From VRUE01 sp963812335 (lineage in GTDB: Bacteria > Actinomycetota > Thermoleophilia > Solirubrobacterales > 70-9): DNA of 47,404 bases. The notes under the pieces were generated by a model. That model had not been told where the DNA came from. It made no database searches and saw only the letters and a list, made by a program, of their open reading frames with translations. Every line of letters begins with the position of its first letter. Position 1 is the first letter of the stretch. Position numbers and translations under genes: made by a program. The stretch is taken from contig CAWEUU010000009.1 of the NCBI GenBank assembly GCA_963812335.1, forward strand, positions 1 through 47,404, given 5' to 3'. This document shows positions 23,663 to 32,705 of this stretch, in pieces.

Positions 23663-24369
23663 CAGCTCATCGCCCGCTCGAGGGGACTGGCCTCCTGCAC
23701 CCGTTCGCGCCCGGCCCGCCGCGCCCGCTGCTCCGCCGCCCGCTGCGCGGCGGAGAGCTGGGCGATCAGCGTGTCGCGCGTCTGCTCCAGCTCCTCCACA
23801 CCCGCGATGTGGGCGCTGGCGCGGCGCGGCGCGGTAGGCAGGTCTCGCGGCAGGTCGCGGGGGTAGGTGCCGAGCTCGGCCTCGAGCCGGGCGATCTGGC
23901 GGCGCAGCTCGCGGCGCACCTCGATCGCCTCGCCCTCGACGGTCGGATCGGGCAGCGGCGAGGACCCGGCCGCCACCTCGTCGAGCGAGCCGGGCATGCT
24001 GGCGCAGGCCGAGGCGACGACCGCCAGCTCGCGCGGGCTGAGCCCGGCCTCATGGGCGCGCCGCAGGGCGTCAGTCGCGATCTCCTCCAGTTGCTCGGCG
24101 GCCTCGATCCCCTCGGCGACGAAGGTGCCCTGCCCCTGGCGGCTGACGACCAGCCCCTCCCGCTCGAGGCCGGCGTAGACCGCGCGCACGGTGTTGACGT
24201 TGACCCCCGCCCACCCGGAGAGGCGGCGGAAGCTCGGCAGCCGCTCGCCCGCAGCGAGACGTCCGGTGGCGATCAGCGCCCGCAGGCGCCAGGTCAGCTG
24301 CAGGCCGACGGGAATCTCGTCGCCGGGGTCGGTCGTAAAGGGATTCGGCTCGGCAGCTTGCTGTGCCAT
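23644..24369 (-). CDS. GntR-family regulator with a long C-terminal helical tail
   Basis: 241 aa. The N-terminal winged helix-turn-helix is typical of the short YtrA-like GntR group: VGLQLTWRLRALIATGRLAAGERLPSFRRLSGWAGVNVNTVRAVYAGLEREG (about 22-73). It lacks a FadR, HutC or MocR effector domain. Instead there is a helical region (about 90-130) and a second one (about 150-225), rich in Arg, Glu and Ala, that probably dimerises as a coiled coil. It leads the operon with the two YrbE permeases and overlaps the first of them, so it is likely to control lipid-uptake genes including its own operon (inference). Confidence 0.82.
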   Translation of the reverse strand: MAQQAAEPNPFTTDPGDEIPVGLQLTWRLRALIATGRLAAGERLPSFRRLSGWAGVNVNTVRAVYAGLEREGLVVSRQGQGTFVAEGIEAAEQLEEIATDALRRAHEAGLSPRELAVVASACASMPGSLDEVAAGSSPLPDPTVEGEAIEVRRELRRQIARLEAELGTYPRDLPRDLPTAPRRASAHIAGVEELEQTRDTLIAQLSAAQRAAEQRARRAGRERVQEASPLERAMSWWRHKL

Positions 24370-24403
24370 TGCGCAGGCACAGTAGACGACCCGGGTGTAT
24401 CAG

Positions 24404-24826
24404 TCAACTAGCGCACTTGTGCCTGCGCAGAAGCCCACAGAGGCCACTGCTCCAGCCTCCCCGCTTTCGCGAGAGCAACAGGCCATAGCGCCGGCCGGTC
24501 CGCGTCGGCAGACCGCAGGCGGTGGAGGAACGGGCGCTGCGAACGGAGACGATCCGGCCGCGGCGCAGGCCGATGCCGCCCTTGTAGACACGGCGGACCC
24601 GGTAGCGATACACCGCGCGCAGGCGACTCTGCGGGACCACCTTGACCAGGCGACCGGCGATCGCCGCATCGGCCCGCTGCATCGCGTCGCCGCGAGAGAG
24701 CGGCGCGCAGGAGCATGCCTGGGCGCTCCCGGCGAAAACCAGGGCGCCCAGACCGACGATTACCGCCACATACCGGGGGCGCCTCGAACCCACTCCTCCA
24801 CTGTAGAGAGAAACGCCGAATTTCAC
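24404..24826 (-). CDS. secreted cysteine-start protein, possibly TIMP/netrin-fold
   Basis: 140 aa. An N-terminal hydrophobic stretch (YVAVIVGLGALVFAGSAQA) ends in an AQA cleavage site so that the mature protein would start CSCAP. Mature proteins starting CxC, followed by an AxAxxxGRLVKV segment and a conserved later Cys in TACGL, resemble the netrin/TIMP-like fold seen in some bacterial secreted proteins. That match is from pattern only. The basic residues before the signal are long, and a GTG start after GGAGGA would give a shorter leader. It is set apart from its neighbours by 34 and 49 bp. No function can be given. Confidence 0.55.
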   Translation of the reverse strand: MKFGVSLYSGGVGSRRPRYVAVIVGLGALVFAGSAQACSCAPLSRGDAMQRADAAIAGRLVKVVPQSRLRAVYRYRVRRVYKGGIGLRRGRIVSVRSARSSTACGLPTRTGRRYGLLLSRKRGGWSSGLCGLLRRHKCAS

Positions 24827-24875
24827 AAATCGGGGGCGCGAAAGTGACGCTTTGCGAAACCAGAGCGCCCTGGGG

Positions 24876-25910
24876 CTAGGGCGTCAGGACGATCTTCAGC
24901 GCCTCCCGCTGGTCGTAGAGCTCATAGGCCTCGGCTGCCTGGTCGAGCTTCATCCGGTGGGTGACCAGCGGCGCCGGGTCGAGCTTGCCCGCTTCGAGCA
25001 GGCCGAGCACGCGGTCGACGTGGGCGATCACGTTGGCGAGCCCGAGCCGCAGGGTCACGCCCTTGAGCCAGGCGAGGCCGAGCGGCACCTCGCCCTTGCC
25101 GGCGTAGGCGCCGATGCCGGAGACGACACCCGCGTCGCGGACGAGGCTGACGGCCATCGCCAGCGGGCCGGGGTCGCCGACCGCGTCGACGACGACGTCG
25201 ACGCCGCGGCCCTCGGTCTCACCGCGTACAGCGCGCTTCGGCTCCTCCTCGGTGAGGTGCAGAGGGGTCGCGCCAAAGCGCTCCGCCATCGCCAGCCGCT
25301 CGGCGACGCTGTCGACCGCGAAGACCCTGGCCGCGCCGGCGGCGAGCGCCGCCTGCACGGCGCAGAGGCCGACCGGGCCGAGGCCGAGCACGGCGACGGT
25401 GTCGCCGGCCCGCATCCCCGCGTGGGCGATCGCGTGGTAGCCGGTGCCCATCACGTCGCCGGCGAACAGCGCCACCTCGTCGGACATCCCCTCCGGCACC
25501 CGGCGCAGGGTCAGGTTGGCGCGCGGCACGAGCAGCCGCTCGGCCTGCGCGCCCTGCAGGTTGCCGAGGTGGGAGCCGTGGCCGAAGGTCCGGCCGTTCT
25601 CGCAGCGGTGGTAGTCACAGCGCAGGCAGGCCGGGCAGGTCGCGCAGGCGGTGTGGAAGCAGCCGAGGACGCGGTCGCCGACGGCGACCCGCTCGACGTC
25701 GGCGCCGGCGGCCAGCACGGTGCCGACGAACTCGTGACCGATCGTGAAGCCGGGCTCGACCGGCACACGGCCGTGGTAGATGTGCAGGTCGGAGCCGCAG
25801 ACCCCGCTCGCCTCGACCTCGACGAGGGCGTCATCGGCGGCGACGATCTCGGGCTCGGGCTTCTCCTCGATCCGCACCTCGCCTGGGGCCTGGAAGGTCA
25901 CCGCACGCAC
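24876..25910 (-). CDS. zinc-dependent medium-chain alcohol dehydrogenase
   Basis: 344 aa. It has the catalytic zinc ligands Cys in GVCGSDLHIYHG and the His-Glu pair in IGHEFVG, and a structural zinc finger CATCPACLRCDYHRC with four Cys. The coenzyme fold is VAVLGLGPVGLCAVQAAL, and VFAVDSVAERL suggests NAD(H) preference because an Asp follows the second strand. It is closest in layout to threonine/sorbitol/glutathione-independent formaldehyde dehydrogenases; the substrate cannot be fixed. GTG start with a TAGGTT box 6 nt upstream (leaderless). Confidence 0.9.
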   Translation of the reverse strand: MRAVTFQAPGEVRIEEKPEPEIVAADDALVEVEASGVCGSDLHIYHGRVPVEPGFTIGHEFVGTVLAAGADVERVAVGDRVLGCFHTACATCPACLRCDYHRCENGRTFGHGSHLGNLQGAQAERLLVPRANLTLRRVPEGMSDEVALFAGDVMGTGYHAIAHAGMRAGDTVAVLGLGPVGLCAVQAALAAGAARVFAVDSVAERLAMAERFGATPLHLTEEEPKRAVRGETEGRGVDVVVDAVGDPGPLAMAVSLVRDAGVVSGIGAYAGKGEVPLGLAWLKGVTLRLGLANVIAHVDRVLGLLEAGKLDPAPLVTHRMKLDQAAEAYELYDQREALKIVLTP

Positions 25911-25916
25911 CCATAG

Positions 25917-25922
25917 AACCTA
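25917..25922 (-). promoter_or_regulatory. candidate -10 box (TAGGTT) of the alcohol dehydrogenase
   Basis: Reading minus, TAGGTT lies 6 nt before the GTG start, the same hexamer and spacing as upstream of 17502. It lies in the 36-bp gap after the HD-GYP gene stop. Confidence 0.45.
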
Positions 25923-25946
25923 TCCGCTCGTCGGTTGGGCGGTCGC

Positions 25947-27354
25947 CTAGCCGACGCTGACGCCGGCGACCTGGAAGCGACCGGCGTCGGCGCCGGGGCT
26001 CGCGGTCTCTGCGATCCGCGCTTCCAGCGCCAGCTCGCGCTCGAAGTCGGCCTCCTCGCCGTGGCGGAAGGAGACGTCCTTGCCCTCGAGCAGCTCGATG
26101 AAGACCTCGACGAAGCGCGCGTCGAGCTGCTTGCCGGCGACCCGGCGCAGCTCCTGGATCGCCTCGTAGCTCGAGGTCGGCGTGCGGTAGGAGTCGCGCG
26201 CCGTCATCACGTCATAGGTGTCGGCGACGGAGATGATCCGCGCCAACTCCGGAATGTCATCGCCTTCGAGGCCACGCGGGTAGCCCTTGCCGTCGATCCG
26301 CTCGTGGTGGGCGAGGATGATCTCCGCCACCGGGCCGTAGCCGTCGAGCGAGGAGACGACTCGGGCGCCCTGCTGCGGGTGGCGGCGGATCAGCATCCAG
26401 TCTTCGTCCGTGAGCGGGACGTTGGCCTTTAGGATGCGGTCGGGCAGGATGAACTTGCCGACGTCGTGCAGCAGCGCAGCGATGTGGACCAACTCCTCTT
26501 CGCGCTTGGAGAGGCCGGCACGCTGGGCGATCGCGCGCGAGTAGCGGGCGACGGCGGCGCTGTGCCGGGCGGTCATCTGGTCCCGCAGGTCGAGCGTGCG
26601 CAGCAGCGCGCTCAACATGCCCACCTGGAAGCTGGCCAACTGATTCGTCCGCACCTCGAGCTCGCGGGCCCGCTCCTGGGAGAGCAAGAGCGCGCCGAGC
26701 AGGTACTGGAAGGTGATCAGGACGATGCCGAACAGGGCGACGCCCGCGATCCCGATCGCGTGGTAGACGAAGGCGACCCCGACCGCCATCAGCGCGGCCG
26801 CGAGCTCGGAGGGCAGCACCGGGAAGAGGACGGTGCGGACCTTCTCGACGAAGGAGCTGCCCTCCAGGTAGCACGTGTAGATGCCCGATCATCGTGAAGT
26901 TGATCGCCAGGGCGAGCAGGAAGACGCCGAAGACGAGCGGGTAGTAGGAGGGGTCGGCAGCAGTGATGCCGAGCGCGTCGATCGTCTCGTTGAACGCGAG
27001 CCCGCCGATCAGCGGGAAGGTCGCGTAGGTGAGGAGGTTGTTGAGCAGGTCGTGCGGCGCGTCCCGCCAGCGTGCCCAGCCGGCCAGGATCGTGAGAATG
27101 CCGATCACGGCGGCGGGCAGGCCGCCGAGGAAGACCATCGCGAGGACGAGCGCCAGGAAGCTGCCCGAGGTCTTCAGGCGCGAGGCGGTTTCAATCGCCG
27201 TCAGGTCGCTGAAGACCGAGAAGCCGAGCAGGATGCCGAACAGGGGCAAATCCCAGTTCGCCACCGGCGCGCGCAGCGCGCAAACGGCGACGACCCCGGC
27301 GAGCAGCGCCAGCTCGAGGCCGATTATCCTGGTTGTGGGTCGCTCGACTGGCAT
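25947..27354 (-). CDS. membrane-anchored HD-GYP protein (frame broken at 26884-26886)
   Basis: The N-terminal half, from ATG 27352-27354, has hydrophobic helices (ELALLAGVVAVCAL, FLALVLAMVFLGGLP and so on to LLALAINFTMIG). The C-terminal half has the HD-GYP motifs HDVGKFILPD, HHERIDGKGYPRGL and VADTYDVMTARD. They are in different frames. One base too many in a CCC run (plus 26884-26886) explains this, and dropping it gives IGIYTCYLEGSSFVEKVRTVLFPVLPSEL and one protein of about 468 aa. All catalytic residues of a c-di-GMP phosphodiesterase are then present. As written, the protein is split; sequencing error is likely. The signal sensed by the membrane part is unknown. Confidence 0.85.
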
Positions 27355-27557
27355 CGTTTTCAGCGCCGCGCACGCGCCGCTCCGGGCGGGCCCAGAGGGA
27401 CTTCCGCGTGGGATGGCGGTTCCCTGCGCTCGACGGCCTGCGAGTGCGCTCATGCGTTCTTGCCAGGAATACCGTAGACGGTTGCACCAGGCGTCACAAG
27501 ACGGACGGATCGATTGACCACGAGCTTGCAGGGCGGCGCGATGTCCGCCACGCCCCC

Positions 27558-27596
27558 AAAAACGCAGAAGGCGCCCACCGGGCGCCCTCGAGCGTT
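27558..27596 (-). terminator. intrinsic terminator reading minus
   Basis: Reading minus, AACGC pairs with GCGTT around a perfect inner stem GGCGCCC/GGGCGCC, and the 3' arm runs into TTTTT (plus AAAAA at 27558-27562). This is a textbook minus-strand terminator. It lies 204 bp before the HD-GYP gene, with no annotated gene on its upstream side. Confidence 0.6.
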
Positions 27597-27806
27597 AAAG
27601 ACGAATCGCTATTGCGTTTCGTAGTTTGAAAGTCTTAGCGGCGCCAGCCCATGAGAATTCCTTTCGTCGAAGCCCTGTGCGGATATCTCGCGCAAGTCCC
27701 GGCGAGACGAACCATTCTGATGGCAAGTTTGTAGCACAACTTGTCGAAAACCTGTGCATCTGCAACGAAACTTGTGCAATAAACGCGTGGGGCATCGGGG
27801 CGAATA
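27597..27806. other. AT-richer gene-free stretch between the HD-GYP and MFS genes
   Basis: This 210-bp stretch is clearly richer in A and T than the rest of the window and holds no convincing protein gene. On the minus strand it feeds directly into the terminator at 27558-27596, so a short RNA (sRNA, leader or attenuator for the HD-GYP gene) is possible; a tiny frame ATG GGC TGG CGC CGC TAA lies at 27636-27653. On the plus strand it must hold the MFS promoter. The remaining 27355-27557 holds nothing I recognise. Confidence 0.35.
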
Positions 27807-29108
27807 ATGGGTAGCCCACGCCTGCGAGACCCCCTGCGACGCCCGGCGTTCCGTCGCCTGGCGCTCTCCTACGCGGTCAACGAGATGGGCGACTGGCTCG
27901 GCATCATTGCCCTCTCGGTGCTTGTCTTCGACCGCACCGACAGCGCGCTGGCGACGGCGCTGCTCTTCATCGGGACCGGCTTCCTGCCCGCCCTGCTGAC
28001 GCCCTTCTTCGTCGCCCGCTTCGAGCGGCCACCGCCCCGCTTCGTGCTGCCGGCGGTCTACGCGGCCGAGGCTCTGGCCTTCGGTGGCCTGGCCCTGCTG
28101 GCCGAGCATTTCTCGCTCGGCCTGATCGTCGTCGTGGCAGCGCTCGACGGCGCTTTGGCGCTGACTGCGAAAACGTTGACCCGTGCAGTGACCGCCGCGA
28201 TGCTCGAGCCGAAGGGTGAGCTGCGCGCCGGCAACGCCGTGCTCAACATCGCCTTCACCGGCGGCGCGGCGGTCGGCCCGGCCCTGGCCGGCGGCGCTGT
28301 CGCCGGCCTCGGCGTCCAGTCGGCGCTGCTGCTCGACGCGATCTCCTTCTACGCGATCGCCTGCATTCTGCTCACGGCACGGCCGCTGCCGCATGCCGAA
28401 CCGGAGCCCGGCAGACTGCGCGAGCAGGTCCGCGCCGGGCTCGGCTACATCCGCGGACACGGGACGCTGCGCCGCCTGCTGACCGCGCAGGCCGGGGCGC
28501 TCGTCTTCTTCTCGCTGGTCGTGCCGATCGAGGTGATCTACGCCAAGGAGACGCTCGGCGCCGGCGACGCCGGCTACGGTCTGCTGCTCGCCAGCTGGGG
28601 AACCGGGATGGTGATCGGCAGCGCCGTGTTCGCGACGCTGCGGCGGGCCTCGCTGCCGGTTCTGCTCTTCTTCAGCACGGTGGCGATCGGCGGCGGCTAC
28701 CTCGGCATGGCCGTCGCGCAGACGCTCCCCGTCGCCTGTGCGGCCTCGGTCCTCGGCGGCATCGGCAACGGCGTGCAGTGGGTGGCGATGGTCAGCGCCG
28801 TGCAGGAGCTGACCGCGCAGCGGATGCAGGCGCGGGTGATCGGCACGCTCGAATCGATCGCCTCGGCGGCGCCGGGGCTCGGCTACGTGCTGGGCGGCCT
28901 GATCGCCACCCAGTGGAGCCCGCGGGGGGCCTTCTTCGTCGCCGCAGGCGGCGTCGCCGCGATCGTCGCGGTCTCCGCCCCGACCCTAGGCAGGAACTGG
29001 AGCGGCGACGGCGCAAAAGAACGTCCAGGGACCGTTGACGCCGCCGAGGAAATTATGGTGGAGTTAATTCCCGCAGAAGCCCTGTCCAGTCCAAAAGGGA
29101 GGTCGTGA
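27807..29108 (+). CDS. major facilitator superfamily transporter
   Basis: 433 aa, 12 membrane helices in two bundles. The first begins RPAFRRLALSYAVNEMGDWLGIIALSVLVFDRTDS, characteristic of the MFS_3/enterobactin-exporter (EntS-like) group. The second half includes LLLASWGTGMVIGSAVF and GGIGNGVQWVAMVSAVQELT. It probably exports a small molecule; the substrate is unknown. It is translationally close to the peptide-transporter lipoprotein gene (1 bp gap), so it may head that operon. The C-terminal 40 residues are polar. Confidence 0.87.
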   Translation: MGSPRLRDPLRRPAFRRLALSYAVNEMGDWLGIIALSVLVFDRTDSALATALLFIGTGFLPALLTPFFVARFERPPPRFVLPAVYAAEALAFGGLALLAEHFSLGLIVVVAALDGALALTAKTLTRAVTAAMLEPKGELRAGNAVLNIAFTGGAAVGPALAGGAVAGLGVQSALLLDAISFYAIACILLTARPLPHAEPEPGRLREQVRAGLGYIRGHGTLRRLLTAQAGALVFFSLVVPIEVIYAKETLGAGDAGYGLLLASWGTGMVIGSAVFATLRRASLPVLLFFSTVAIGGGYLGMAVAQTLPVACAASVLGGIGNGVQWVAMVSAVQELTAQRMQARVIGTLESIASAAPGLGYVLGGLIATQWSPRGAFFVAAGGVAAIVAVSAPTLGRNWSGDGAKERPGTVDAAEEIMVELIPAEALSSPKGRS

Positions 29109-29109
29109 C

Positions 29110-30735
29110 GTGAGGAAGCTGCAGGCAGTGCTGGTGGTCGTCGCATTGGTGGTGGTCGCTGCGGCTCTCTCCTCGTGCGGCGGGAGCTCGGACAAGGAAG
29201 GTGGCACCCTGACCGGCAGCTACGCCTCGTTTCCGGACTACCTCGACCCGGCGCTCTCCTACACGGCCGAAGGCTGGACGGCGATGTACAACACCTACCT
29301 GCCGCTGCTGACCTACAAGCACGCCGACGGTGAGGAAGGCAGCGAGGTGGTGCCCGCCCTGGCCGAGAGCCTGCCCGATGTCAGCCCGGACGGCAAGACC
29401 TACACGCTGACCCTGCGCCAGGGCCTCAAATACTCCGACGGCACCCCGGTCAAGGCATCGGATTTCACCAGCACGGTCGAACGCCTGTTCAAGCTCAACT
29501 CGCCCGGCTCGCCCTTCTACGCGGGCATCGTCGGCGCCGAAGAGTTCGCCGAATCCAAGAAGGGCGGCATCTCCGGGATCACGACCGACGACCAGAGCGG
29601 GGAGATCGCGATCGAACTGACCGCGCCGAGCGGCACCTTCACCAACGAGCTGGCGATGCTCTTCGTCGCCCTCGTGCCGGCCGACACGCCGGCCAAGAGC
29701 CTGACGAACGACCCGCCGCCGGCGACTGGTCCCTACGAGATCGTCGGCTCCGAACCGGGGCAGGGCTGGTCCTACGCCCGCAACCCGCAGTGGGCGAAAG
29801 CCAACGGCGACCTGATCCCGGAGGTGCCCGCGGGGCACGTCGACAAGATCGAGATCTCGATCGTGCGCAACGGCGCGACCCAGGTCAATGAGATCGAACG
29901 CGACAAGACCGACTGGATGCAGACGCCCGTCCCCGCCGACCTCTACAACAAAGTCAAGGACAAGTACGAGGGGACCCAGTTCCGGGTCGAGAAGCCGATC
30001 AACCTCTACTACTTCTTCATGAACACGACGCAGCCGCCCTTCGACGACGTCAAGGTCCGCCAGGCGGTCAACTACGCGGTCGACACGGCGGCGCTGGAAC
30101 GGATCTACGCGGGCTCGCTCACGGCCTCCCACCAGATCCTGCCCGAGGGCATGCCCGGGCACGAGCCCTTCGACCTCTACCCGCACGACATGGCGAAAGC
30201 CAAGGCGATGCTCGAGCAAGCGAACCCCTCGGACCGCGACATCACCGTCTGGACCGACGACGAAAGCCCCAACGACGAAGCGGGCGCCTACTTCAACGAC
30301 GTGCTCAACAAAATGGGCTTCAACGCAAAGCTGAAGACGCTCGGCGCCGACAACTACTTCCAGACGATCGGCAATGCGAGCACGCCCGACGTCGACGCCG
30401 GTTGGACGAACTGGTTCCAGGACTATCCGCACCCGAACAACTTCTTCCAGCCGTTGCTGGCTGGGGAAAGCATCGCCCCGAGCTTCAACACCAACGTCGC
30501 CGAGATCGACGTGCCGAAGCTGAACAAGAAGATCGACCGGCTGCGCGAAGAGCAGCTCGGGCCCGAGCAGGAAGAAGAATACGCCGCGCTCGACCGCGAA
30601 TACATGGAACTGGCGCCCTGGGTCCCCTACGGCGCCAACACCGTCTCCACCTTCGTCTCCGGTGCGATCGACCTCGACACGGTGGTCTTCAACCCGACCA
30701 TGGGCCAGGACCTGACGAGCTTCCAGCTCAAGTAA
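29110..30735 (+). CDS. peptide/nickel-type ABC transporter substrate-binding lipoprotein
   Basis: 541 aa, GTG start behind GGGAGG. It has an N-terminal lipoprotein signal (LVVVALVVVAAALSSC) with lipidated Cys about 23, and then the family-5 solute-binding fold. Key features are YASFPDYLDPALSYTAEGW, the family signature VSPDGKTYTLTLRQGLKYSDGTPVKASDF, and VRQAVNYAVDTAALERIY. It captures oligopeptides or similar ligands outside the cell for the permeases encoded next. First of four transporter genes, all contiguous or overlapping. Confidence 0.93.
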   Translation: MRKLQAVLVVVALVVVAAALSSCGGSSDKEGGTLTGSYASFPDYLDPALSYTAEGWTAMYNTYLPLLTYKHADGEEGSEVVPALAESLPDVSPDGKTYTLTLRQGLKYSDGTPVKASDFTSTVERLFKLNSPGSPFYAGIVGAEEFAESKKGGISGITTDDQSGEIAIELTAPSGTFTNELAMLFVALVPADTPAKSLTNDPPPATGPYEIVGSEPGQGWSYARNPQWAKANGDLIPEVPAGHVDKIEISIVRNGATQVNEIERDKTDWMQTPVPADLYNKVKDKYEGTQFRVEKPINLYYFFMNTTQPPFDDVKVRQAVNYAVDTAALERIYAGSLTASHQILPEGMPGHEPFDLYPHDMAKAKAMLEQANPSDRDITVWTDDESPNDEAGAYFNDVLNKMGFNAKLKTLGADNYFQTIGNASTPDVDAGWTNWFQDYPHPNNFFQPLLAGESIAPSFNTNVAEIDVPKLNKKIDRLREEQLGPEQEEEYAALDREYMELAPWVPYGANTVSTFVSGAIDLDTVVFNPTMGQDLTSFQLK

Positions 30736-31749
30736 GTGGAGGGCCGCAGCCACTGGTATCTGGCGTACCGGCGGCTGCGGCGCAACCGGGTCGCGCTGGG
30801 CTTCGGCGGCCTCTTTATCGCGATCGTCGTCTTCGTGCTGGCGGCACCGCTGTGGGCCGATCGGGTCGCCGGCACCGGGCCGAACGCGACCCACACGACC
30901 GAGAGGGTGACGATCGACGGCGAGCGGCGTGAAGTCGTCGACCGCGAGGGCAGGCCGATCGGGCCGCTCTGGCTCGGTGCCGGCGGCAAGTTCTTCCTCG
31001 GCGCCGACGGACGGCTTGGCCGCGACGAGATGGTGCGGCTGATGTACGGCGGGCGCATCTCGCTCTTCGTCGGCTTCCTCTCGACCCTGATCGCGACCCT
31101 GATCGCGACGACGCTCGGCCTGCTTGCCGGCTACTACCGCGGCTGGACCGACACGCTGATCTCGCGCAGCCTGGATGTGATCTGGGCCTTCCCGGTGACG
31201 TTGCTGGCGATCGCGCTCGGCCTCGCGCTGGCGACCGGCGGCCTGCAGATCGGTCCGCTGGACCTCTCGGGCAGCTCGATCTGGATCCCGATCCTGATCA
31301 TCGCCTTCGTCTACACCCCGTACATGGCGCGGCCGATCCGCGGCGAGGTGCTCGCCCTGCGTGAGAAGGAGTTCGTCGAGGCCGCCGTCTCGCAGGGGGC
31401 CGGCCCGGCGCGGGTGATGTTCGGTGAGCTGCTGCCGAACCTGCTCTCAACCCTGATCGTCTTCTTCACGCTCGGCGTAGCGCAGAACATGCTGCTCGAG
31501 TCGATGCTCTCATTCCTCGGCGTCGGCGTGCAGGCGCCCAACACCTCCTGGGGAACGATGATCGGTGACGGCTTCGAGCTGATCAGCACGGCGCCGCTGC
31601 TGACCGTGATCCCCGGCACGATGATCCTGCTCACCGTGCTGGCGATCAACGTCTTCGGCGACGGCCTGCGCGACGCGCTCGACCCCAAATCGAAGGTGCG
31701 CCTCGAGGCCCACGCCGGGGTTGCCGAGCCGGAGGGCACCGCGGTCTGA
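30736..31749 (+). CDS. DppC-type ABC transporter permease
   Basis: 337 aa, GTG start directly after the binding-protein stop. The N-terminal helix (VALGFGGLFIAIVVFVLAAPL) is followed by an extracytoplasmic insertion of about 70 residues and five helices. The permease EAA-like loop is EFVEAAVSQGAGPARVMFGELLPN, matching the DppC/OppC group. In most operons DppB precedes DppC; here the order is reversed. The stop overlaps the next start (TGATG). Confidence 0.92.
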   Translation: MEGRSHWYLAYRRLRRNRVALGFGGLFIAIVVFVLAAPLWADRVAGTGPNATHTTERVTIDGERREVVDREGRPIGPLWLGAGGKFFLGADGRLGRDEMVRLMYGGRISLFVGFLSTLIATLIATTLGLLAGYYRGWTDTLISRSLDVIWAFPVTLLAIALGLALATGGLQIGPLDLSGSSIWIPILIIAFVYTPYMARPIRGEVLALREKEFVEAAVSQGAGPARVMFGELLPNLLSTLIVFFTLGVAQNMLLESMLSFLGVGVQAPNTSWGTMIGDGFELISTAPLLTVIPGTMILLTVLAINVFGDGLRDALDPKSKVRLEAHAGVAEPEGTAV

Positions 31750-32705
31750 TGGGTCGCTTCATCGCCAGGCGGGCGGTCAGCACGGTGGCGGTGCTGTTCG
31801 CGATCTCGCTGATCGTCTTCGCGATCTTCAATCTGATTCCCAGCTCCGACCCGGCGGTGAGCCTGGCAGGGAAAAATGCGAACCCCACGCTGGTCGCGAA
31901 CATCACCGAGGAATGGGGGTTCGACGAGTCGCTTCCGCAGCAGTACCTGACGATGATGCGGAAGATCTTCAGCGGCGACCTGATCTCCTACGAAGGGCGG
32001 GAAAGCGTCGACGAACGGATCCTCGAAGGGGTTCCGGCGACCTTCTCGCTCTGCATCGGGGCCGCCGTGATCTGGATGTTCTTCGGCATCCTCTTCGGCT
32101 ACATCTCGGCGGTGCGTTCCGGCGGCCTGCTCGACCGGGGGCTGACGGTCGTCGCCGTCGCCGGCATCTCGATCCCGGTCTTCTGGCTGGCGGCGATCTT
32201 CCTCAACTACCTCACCTACAACCTCGGGCTCTTCCCGTCGGGCACCTACGTCCCCTTCACCGAGAGCCCGTTCGAGTGGGCAAACCACCTCTTCCTGCCC
32301 TGGGTGACTCTGGCGATCGGCTACATCGGCCTCTACAGCCGGGTGCTGCGCTCGAACATGCTCGACGCGATGAACGAGGATTACGTGCGCACGGCGCGGG
32401 CCAAGGGCCTGAGCGAGCGGCGGGTGATGACCCGCCACGTGCTGCGCAACTCGCTGGTTCCGATCGTCACCCTGTTCGGGCTCGACTTCGGTGCCCTGCT
32501 CGGCGGTGCGATCGTCGTCGAAGGTGTCTTCAACCTCGACGGGATCGGCCTCTACACCTTCGAATCGCTGGTCAACCAGGACCTGCCGCCGGTGATGGCC
32601 GTGGTCATCTTCGGCGCCTTCTTCATCGTCCTCTTCAACGCCCTGGTCGATGTCGCCTACGCCTTCCTCGATCCGCGGGTGAAGCTGGGGGCTTCGGCAC
32701 AGTGA
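31749..32705 (+). CDS. DppB-type ABC transporter permease
   Basis: 318 aa. It begins MGRFIARRAVSTVAVLFAISLIVFAIF, typical of DppB/OppB proteins, with the periplasmic region after helix 1. The EAA loop is EDYVRTARAKGLSERRVMTRHVLRNSL and the ending is LNALVDVAYAFLDPRVK. It pairs with the DppC-type subunit. ATG overlaps the previous stop, and its own stop overlaps the GTG of the ATPase gene (GTGA). Confidence 0.93.
   Translation: MGRFIARRAVSTVAVLFAISLIVFAIFNLIPSSDPAVSLAGKNANPTLVANITEEWGFDESLPQQYLTMMRKIFSGDLISYEGRESVDERILEGVPATFSLCIGAAVIWMFFGILFGYISAVRSGGLLDRGLTVVAVAGISIPVFWLAAIFLNYLTYNLGLFPSGTYVPFTESPFEWANHLFLPWVTLAIGYIGLYSRVLRSNMLDAMNEDYVRTARAKGLSERRVMTRHVLRNSLVPIVTLFGLDFGALLGGAIVVEGVFNLDGIGLYTFESLVNQDLPPVMAVVIFGAFFIVLFNALVDVAYAFLDPRVKLGASAQ

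Noticed and set aside
27595..27819. 74-aa minus-strand frame in the AT-rich gap
   Set aside because: No ribosome site, overlaps the MFS start, and shows no recognisable protein features.
31721..32701. N-terminal extension of the double ATPase
   Set aside because: It overlaps the DppB permease in another frame and has no ABC-domain content; GTG 32702 fits the family.
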